A stretch of 9,496 nt of DNA from contig PWFE01000146.1 in assembly GCA_003554115.1 (NCBI GenBank), positions 1 to 9,496 of the forward strand, written 5' to 3'. Every line of letters begins with the position of its first letter. The first letter of the stretch is position 1. Below are positions 5,697-9,496 of the stretch, piece by piece. Made by a program: the position numbers and the translations under genes. The stretch comes from Haloferacaceae archaeon. GTDB taxonomy: Archaea > Halobacteriota > Halobacteria > Halobacteriales > Haloferacaceae. Below the pieces are notes generated by a model. It ran no database searches. It saw nothing but the letters and a program-made list of their open reading frames with translations, and was not told the origin of the DNA.

Positions 5697-6395
5697 ATGA
5701 CAGACCACTCGGAGCCCGGGGCCGAGGCGTCGACCGACGATGGGCCAGCCGCCGGGGATCTTCAGGCCGTCTACGACCGGATTGCGACCCACTTCGCACA
5801 GACCCGGGAGTACGCTTGGCCGGAGGTTGAGTCGTTTATTAGCGACGAGATCGACCGCGCCGGCCTTGAACGTGCGCTTGATCTCGGCTGCGGCAACGGT
5901 CGACACGCCCAGGCGCTGGCCGAACAGGGAGCCGAGGTGATCGGCCTTGATGTGAGCCGTGGGCTGCTCGCAGAGGCCCGCGAACGCGCCACCGACCGCG
6001 ACTTCGATGTCGATCTCGTCCATGGCGATGCTGGTCGACTGCCGCTTACCACGGACGTGTTCTCGCAGGTCGTCTACGTTGCGACGTTGCACCATCTTCC
6101 CACACGCGAGGCGCGACGTGAGAGTCTCTCAGAGGTCGGCCGTGTGCTGGCCCCGAACGGCCGAGGGCTCGTCTCGGCGTGGAGTACGGCTCACGACCGC
6201 TTTGAGGCAACTGAGGGGTTCGACACCACCGTCGACTGGACGCTGCCCGGCGGCAAGCGCGTTGGCCGATTCTACCACATTTATGATCCCGAGGAGTTCC
6301 GCGAAGACCTAGAGGCTGCCGAACTCAGCGTAGTCGACTGCCGAGTCTCCAGTGGAAACTGCTATGCGGTGGTCGCGCCGCCCGAGGTATTGTAA
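5697..6395 (+). CDS. SAM-dependent methyltransferase, Trm9/ALKBH8-like
   Basis: A 232-residue class I methyltransferase. Motif I is L61-D-L-G-C-G-N-G68, the acidic end of strand 2 is GLDVS (83-87), and the motif III/IV area is HGDAGRLPL (109-117) with VYVATLHHLP (126-135). Three stretches look like Trm9 and the ALKBH8 methyltransferase domain: VYDRIATHFAQTR (25-37) followed by WPEVESFI, RFYHIYDPEEF (191-201) and SGNCYAVV near the C-terminus. Those enzymes methylate the carboxymethyl group on wobble U34 of certain tRNAs. The first 20 residues are acidic and probably disordered. A tRNA role is inference; a small-molecule methyltransferase is the alternative. The ATG at 5697 is chosen because codons upstream to 5601 overlap the trxB promoter region and lack family resemblance. 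It is divergent from trxB. Confidence 0.8.
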   Translation: MTDHSEPGAEASTDDGPAAGDLQAVYDRIATHFAQTREYAWPEVESFISDEIDRAGLERALDLGCGNGRHAQALAEQGAEVIGLDVSRGLLAEARERATDRDFDVDLVHGDAGRLPLTTDVFSQVVYVATLHHLPTREARRESLSEVGRVLAPNGRGLVSAWSTAHDRFEATEGFDTTVDWTLPGGKRVGRFYHIYDPEEFREDLEAAELSVVDCRVSSGNCYAVVAPPEVL

Positions 6396-6415
6396 GGCTG
6401 GCGCACAACTGTGAT

Positions 6416-6425
6416 GTATTTATCC
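6416..6425 (+). promoter_or_regulatory. TATA-like element for the second TrxR-like gene
   Basis: GTATTTATCC is centred about 28 bases before the ATG at 6449, a good leaderless promoter. It implies that this gene is not dependent on read-through from the methyltransferase gene 53 bases upstream. Confidence 0.6.
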
Positions 6426-6448
6426 CACAGGAACCCGAATAGTAGCCA

Positions 6449-7483
6449 ATGAGTGAGACCAACGGTGCGGACGAGGAGTCGACTGTCGATTCATATGAGG
6501 TTGCGGTTGTCGGCGGGGGGCCGGCGGGATTGTCGGCAGCACTGTACGCAACGCGGCTGGGCCACGATACGGTTGTCGTCGACCGCGGCGGCGGCCGGGC
6601 GGCGATGATGCTCGATACGCACAACGTGATCGGTGTTACTGAAGACGTCTCGGGCAACGAATTTCTCGCTACCGCGACCGAGCAGGTCGAAGAGTACGGT
6701 GGAACGGTCGTCCGCGATTTCGTCACCGAGATCGACCGCGAGGCCGACGGTCGGTTTCGGCTGGCAGGAAACTCGACGGAGGTGCTGGCAGACCGGGTCG
6801 TCCTGGGTGTTGGCTTTTCGGACGAACGACCCGAGCCACCGCTGCCGCGGACCGGCAAGGGACTCCACTACTGTCTGCACTGTGATGCCTACATGTTCAT
6901 CGACGAACCCGTCTATGTGATGGGTGTAGGCGATTCGGCGGCCTACGTGGCGATGATCATGCTCAATTTCACCGACGAGGTCGACATACTCACGCGCGGT
7001 GACGAAATCGAGTGGAGCGACGAGACCCAGCAACTCCTCGAGGCTCACCCGGTCGACGTGATTGAATCCGATATCGCGGGGATGAACAAGGGCGAGGACG
7101 GCTGGCTCGAAAGCTTCGAGTTCGAGGACGGGACGCTCCGAGAGTATAAAGGCGGCTTTGCGCTGTATGGCTCGAACTACAACACCGACCTGGCCGAGTC
7201 GCTGGGCTGTGCGTTGAACGACGATGGGACGATTGTGGTCGACGACCACGGGAAGACGAGCGTTGAGGGCGTCTACGCCGTCGGCGATATCACACCGGGA
7301 CACAACCAAGTGCCGGTGGCAATGGGCAAGGGCGCGAAAGCGGGATTGGCGATTCACAAAGAGCTACGGACGTTCCCCAAATCACTCGACGAGATCGAAG
7401 CCGAGGGGCCAGTTGCCGAGACCGACGTACCAAGTGTGTCGACAAAGCTTCAAAAAGCAGCCCGCACGTTCGGCGACGACTGA
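6449..7483 (+). CDS. Thioredoxin reductase-like FAD/NAD(P) oxidoreductase
   Basis: A 344-residue flavoprotein related to, but clearly distinct from, the trxB product. The FAD loop is canonical: V21-G22-G-G-P-A-G27. GRAAMMLDTHNVIGV (49-63) replaces the TrxB GGQLTLTTEVENYPGFP stretch. A Cys pair, Y141-C142-L-H-C145-D, sits where the TrxB redox centre does. The nucleotide loop is G159-V-G-D-S-A-A, but the HRRxxFR NADPH signature of TrxB is missing; the equivalent region reads LTRGDEIEWSDE (181-192), suggesting NADH or a different electron donor. GVYAVGDITPG (274-284) closes the FAD site. The natural substrate is unknown: a thioredoxin-, glutaredoxin- or low-molecular-weight-thiol system is possible. 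The first 15 residues are an acidic extension. Confidence 0.82.
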   Translation: MSETNGADEESTVDSYEVAVVGGGPAGLSAALYATRLGHDTVVVDRGGGRAAMMLDTHNVIGVTEDVSGNEFLATATEQVEEYGGTVVRDFVTEIDREADGRFRLAGNSTEVLADRVVLGVGFSDERPEPPLPRTGKGLHYCLHCDAYMFIDEPVYVMGVGDSAAYVAMIMLNFTDEVDILTRGDEIEWSDETQQLLEAHPVDVIESDIAGMNKGEDGWLESFEFEDGTLREYKGGFALYGSNYNTDLAESLGCALNDDGTIVVDDHGKTSVEGVYAVGDITPGHNQVPVAMGKGAKAGLAIHKELRTFPKSLDEIEAEGPVAETDVPSVSTKLQKAARTFGDD

Positions 7484-7529
7484 CCGCAGACGAAAACGGT
7501 AAGGTAATTAACGGCCCGTCGAGAAATGG

Positions 7530-7536
7530 AGTATAC
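7530..7536 (+). promoter_or_regulatory. Possible TATA element for tRNA-Gly
   Basis: AGTATAC in the spacer after the flavoprotein gene would place transcription start near 7557-7560, giving a 5' leader of nearly 30 bases to be removed by RNase P. An alternative AT-rich word lies at 7504-7511. Position-based inference. Confidence 0.35.
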
Positions 7537-7586
7537 GTCGATCAAGCGGCGTTGGAACGCGACGAGTGCCGTGGTCGACGTTGTGC

Positions 7587-7657
7587 GTGCCGGTGGTCTA
7601 GTGGCAGGACCTGAGCCTTCCAAGCTCATGGCCCGGGTTCAAATCCCGGCCGGCACA
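7587..7657 (+). tRNA. tRNA-Gly, anticodon UCC
   Basis: A complete 71-base cloverleaf. The acceptor stem GTGCCGG pairs with CCGGCAC, followed by discriminator A at 7657. The D arm is short (GTC/GAC). The anticodon stem TGAGC/GCTCA encloses loop CTTCCAA, giving anticodon UCC for the Gly codon GGA (and possibly GGG). The variable loop is four bases and the T arm is CCGGG-TTCAAAT-CCCGG. No intron; CCA not encoded. A T-run follows directly. Confidence 0.96.
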
Positions 7658-7663
7658 TTTTTT
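7658..7663 (+). terminator. Oligo-T terminator of tRNA-Gly
   Basis: Six T residues directly after the discriminator base, the usual intrinsic terminator for archaeal tRNA genes. The run continues into AAGG, so TTTTTTAAG could also act as a TATA element for transcription beginning near 7687. Confidence 0.75.
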
Positions 7664-7675
7664 AAGGCTAAAACG

Positions 7676-7699
7676 GCGAGCGGCCGCCGTACCGCTCGC
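7676..7699. repeat. Hairpin 1 downstream of tRNA-Gly
   Basis: GCGAGCGG and CCGCTCGC form a perfect 8-base-pair, GC-rich stem around the 8-base loop at 7684-7691. No T-run follows, so it is not a bacterial-style terminator. With the second hairpin it could form a structured RNA or protect an mRNA end. Confidence 0.6.
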
Positions 7700-7712
7700 A
7701 CGTGATTTGAGA

Positions 7713-7739
7713 CTGGCTGTAACACGTCGGCACAGCCAG
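7713..7739. repeat. Hairpin 2 downstream of tRNA-Gly
   Basis: CTGGCTGT and ACAGCCAG form a perfect 8-base-pair stem around the 11-base loop at 7721-7731. It begins 13 bases after hairpin 1 ends and lies upstream of the transporter promoter. Confidence 0.6.
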
Positions 7740-7823
7740 CACCGTCGACCATCAAGTCGGTACCGAGAAACTGGACCAGTGAATGTCAGTCGAGATTAGT
7801 GTACAAACGAACAGTCTCTGTGT

Positions 7824-7836
7824 CGAAACCTTAAAC
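7824..7836 (+). promoter_or_regulatory. BRE and TATA element of the ABC transporter operon
   Basis: CGAAACC followed by TTAAAC is a good match to the haloarchaeal BRE-plus-TATA arrangement, centred about 30 bases before the ATG at 7861. It points to a leaderless mRNA and excludes the in-frame ATG at 7783, which lies upstream of it. Confidence 0.65.
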
Positions 7837-7860
7837 ACCGATACCTACAATTGCGAGAGT

Positions 7861-8634
7861 ATGACAAACGACGCCACAGTCAACCGTCGAACGTATCTCA
7901 AAACAGTCGGTGCCGCCGCGGGTACCGCAGTTGTTGCTGGCTGTCTGGGTGACGACGATACGCCTGTTATCAACCCTGGGACTGCACCTGGCTTCCCACC
8001 GTTCGAGTTTACCGAAGACGGCGAACTCGTCGGCTTCGATATCGATCTGACAGAGGAAGCAATCGAACGGGCTGGCTACGAAGTCGGCGACTGGACTGAA
8101 GTCGAGTTCGATTCGCTGATTCCCTCGCTCACACAGAACAACATCGATCTGATTGCCGCCGCGATGACAATCACCGACGAGCGTGCCGAGCAGATCGCCT
8201 TTTCAGACGCCTACTACCAATCCGATCAGGCGGTTCTCGTTCGGGACGACGGCGAGTTCGAACCGGAATCGACCGATGATCTCGCAGGTCTCCGTGTCGG
8301 CGCGCAGTCGGGGACGACCGGCCGAGACGAAGTGGGCAACCTAATCGACGACGGAATCGTCGACGAGGACGACTTTCGGCAGTACGACAACTACACGCTG
8401 GCCGTCGACGATCTTGAAGCAGAAAACGTCGATGCGATCGTCGTCGACATTCCAGTTGCCCAGAATTTTGCCGACAGTCGCGCAGTGAGTATTGCCTTCG
8501 AGATCGAAACCGGCGAGGAGTTCGGCCTTGGCATGCGCCAAGACGACGACCGAATCGAAGATATCAACGCGGCGCTCGCAGAGATGCAAGAGGACGGTAC
8601 GTACGACGACCTCGTCGACGAGTGGTTCGAATAG
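7861..8634 (+). CDS. Amino-acid ABC transporter substrate-binding lipoprotein
   Basis: A 257-residue family 3 solute-binding protein for polar amino acids, expected to sit outside the cell tethered to the membrane. The N-terminus has a Tat motif, R9-R10-T-Y-L-K, a short hydrophobic stretch, and lipobox V25-A-G-C28, so C28 is the predicted lipidated residue. Binding-pocket features are GFPPFEF (44-50), GFDIDL (58-63), the ITDER segment with R108 expected to hold the ligand carboxylate, AQSGTTG (148-154), and D196 in VVDIPVA, expected to hold the amino group. Length is normal. The ligand (Gln, Glu, Arg, His or another) cannot be told from sequence alone. It is first in an operon; the permease begins four bases after its stop. 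Confidence 0.92.
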   Translation: MTNDATVNRRTYLKTVGAAAGTAVVAGCLGDDDTPVINPGTAPGFPPFEFTEDGELVGFDIDLTEEAIERAGYEVGDWTEVEFDSLIPSLTQNNIDLIAAAMTITDERAEQIAFSDAYYQSDQAVLVRDDGEFEPESTDDLAGLRVGAQSGTTGRDEVGNLIDDGIVDEDDFRQYDNYTLAVDDLEAENVDAIVVDIPVAQNFADSRAVSIAFEIETGEEFGLGMRQDDDRIEDINAALAEMQEDGTYDDLVDEWFE

Positions 8635-8638
8635 TCGA

Positions 8639-9355
8639 ATGGACGCTGTACTGTTGCAGGTAAGCGACTGGCAGTTTATCTTCAACAACTGGCAGTTTCT
8701 CGCGCTGGGCGTCGTCGTCACCATCATGCTAACCGTGACGAGCCTCACGCTTGGCTTCGCACTGGGCTTTCCAGCCGGGGCTATCGAGGTTTACGGCGAC
8801 GGCCGGCTCGCTTCCGTCTCTAATACGGCAGGTGTCATCCTGCGCGGGACTCCAATCGTCGTGTTGGTCGTCCTGTTTTTCTTTGCCTTGCCGATTCCGC
8901 GGCTCGGGACGGTGCCGGTAATCGATCTGCAACTGAACGCATTTATTGCGGCGACGCTCGCACTCGGCCTGCGGAGTGCAGCCTATCAAGCACAGGTGTT
9001 TCGGGGGGCAATCCAGTCAGTCGACAGCGGTCAGATGGAGGCCGCACGCTCGGTAGGACTGAGTAAAATACAGTCAATTCGACACGTTATCTTTCCGCAG
9101 GCTGTTCGCCGGTCACTCCCCGGCTTTCAAAACGAGTTTACAATCGTCCTCAAAGACACCAGCGTTGCGTTCGCAATCGGGTTGGCCGAGTTGCTAACGC
9201 GTGCCGAACAGCTCTACCTCCAGCCCGGTCGCGACACTGCGGTTATCGAGGTTATCATTACGATCAGTGCGATCTACTTCGTGCTCACGTTCACGACGAA
9301 CCGCGCGCTCGATTACGTCCACAGCCAGTATGCAATCCCAGGAGGAACTGAATGA
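8639..9355 (+). CDS. Amino-acid ABC transporter permease (HisM/GlnP type)
   Basis: A 238-residue inner-membrane subunit of a polar amino-acid importer. RGTPIVVLVVLFFFALP (69-85) is the family hallmark. The cytoplasmic EAA loop, which docks on the ATPase, is E134-A-A-R-S-V-G140 through I151-F-P153. About five membrane helices can be placed near 20-44, 60-84, 97-116, 168-186 and 200-220. Only one permease is encoded before the ATPase begins, so the channel is probably a homodimer unless a second permease lies beyond the window. The start at 8639 gives a four-base gap to the binding-protein stop and a natural N-terminus; the reading frame upstream overlaps the binding-protein gene and is not homologous. 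There is no clear Shine-Dalgarno, suggesting translational coupling. Confidence 0.93.
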   Translation: MDAVLLQVSDWQFIFNNWQFLALGVVVTIMLTVTSLTLGFALGFPAGAIEVYGDGRLASVSNTAGVILRGTPIVVLVVLFFFALPIPRLGTVPVIDLQLNAFIAATLALGLRSAAYQAQVFRGAIQSVDSGQMEAARSVGLSKIQSIRHVIFPQAVRRSLPGFQNEFTIVLKDTSVAFAIGLAELLTRAEQLYLQPGRDTAVIEVIITISAIYFVLTFTTNRALDYVHSQYAIPGGTE

Positions 9356-9363
9356 ATTTTCAC

Positions 9364-9370
9364 CGAGGTG
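9364..9370 (+). promoter_or_regulatory. Shine-Dalgarno site for the ABC ATPase gene
   Basis: GAGGTGA matches the anti-Shine-Dalgarno end of 16S rRNA and ends seven bases before the ATG at 9378. It is the clearest ribosome binding site in the window and fits an internal operon gene, in contrast to the leaderless starts elsewhere. Confidence 0.75.
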
Positions 9371-9377
9371 ACAGCAA

Positions 9378-9496
9378 ATGAGTCTACTCCGTCTCGAAAA
9401 CGTCGACAAATCCTACGGCAACGAACCAGTACTGCACGATGTGAGCTTCGACATGGAACGACAGAGCGTCGAAGTGATCGTCGGCCCGAGCGGTTC
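9378..9496 (+). CDS. Amino-acid ABC transporter ATP-binding protein, N-terminal part
   Basis: The first 39 codons of an ABC ATPase, cut by the window's right edge. It opens MSLLRLENVDKSYGNEPVL, where Y13 in KSYG is the expected A-loop aromatic, and runs to the beginning of the Walker A motif at GPSGS. It would power the importer encoded by the two genes before it. Position, 22-base spacing and strand all fit one operon. Motifs beyond Walker A are not visible. Confidence 0.9.
   Translation, partial: MSLLRLENVDKSYGNEPVLHDVSFDMERQSVEVIVGPSG

Noticed and set aside
6491..7357. Minus-strand frame of 288 codons opposite the second TrxR-like gene
   Set aside because: Antisense shadow of a clear flavoprotein gene, with His/Arg/Val-rich content typical of such mirrors.
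7783..7860. 26-codon N-terminal extension of the binding protein
   Set aside because: It would bury the Tat signal in the protein interior, and the BRE/TATA element falls inside it.
1..9496. CRISPR array, insertion sequence or prophage genes
   Set aside because: No regularly spaced repeats, no transposase or integrase reading frame, and no terminal repeat pairs were seen.

Overview
The window looks like chromosomal DNA from a halophilic archaeon (class Halobacteria). The predicted proteins are rich in Asp and Glu, and several genes have a haloarchaeal TATA element about 25-30 bases before the ATG, as expected for leaderless transcripts. Other signs are a UbiA-family archaeal lipid prenyltransferase, a Tat-type lipoprotein signal on a solute-binding protein, and two small protein families I associate with haloarchaea. 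The genus cannot be fixed from the sequence.

Layout: (1) 3-470 is the 3' end of a DUF234-type ATPase gene. (2) 471-844 is a 374-base gene-free, more AT-rich stretch containing dyads and an orphan TATA octamer. (3) tRNA-Arg(UCG) lies on the minus strand at 845-919, divergent from (4) ubiA, a probable digeranylgeranylglyceryl phosphate synthase of ether-lipid synthesis. (5) A RecA/KaiC-like protein with an altered Walker A motif is followed closely by (6) a CoA-binding-fold protein. (7) A DUF5798-like coiled-coil protein converges on the CoA-binding gene with stop codons directly abutting, and diverges from (8) surE, a nucleotidase. (9) trxB on the minus strand (thioredoxin reductase) converges with surE and diverges from (10) a methyltransferase resembling the tRNA wobble-uridine enzyme Trm9. 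(11) A second, divergent thioredoxin-reductase-like flavoprotein follows. (12) tRNA-Gly(UCC) ends in a six-T terminator and is followed by two tandem hairpins. (13) The window closes with a polar amino-acid ABC importer: Tat lipoprotein binding protein, permease, and the first 39 codons of the ATPase.

Functionally this is mostly housekeeping: membrane lipid synthesis, nucleotide turnover, thiol redox control, tRNA supply and modification, and amino-acid uptake. I see no CRISPR array, insertion sequence, integrase, toxin-antitoxin pair or defence island. I do not see convincing evidence for a wholly new system. The parts most worth a second look are the structured gap at 471-844 with its near-centred dyad around TTTATAAA, the paired hairpins after tRNA-Gly, and the methyltransferase set between two CxxC flavin reductases.
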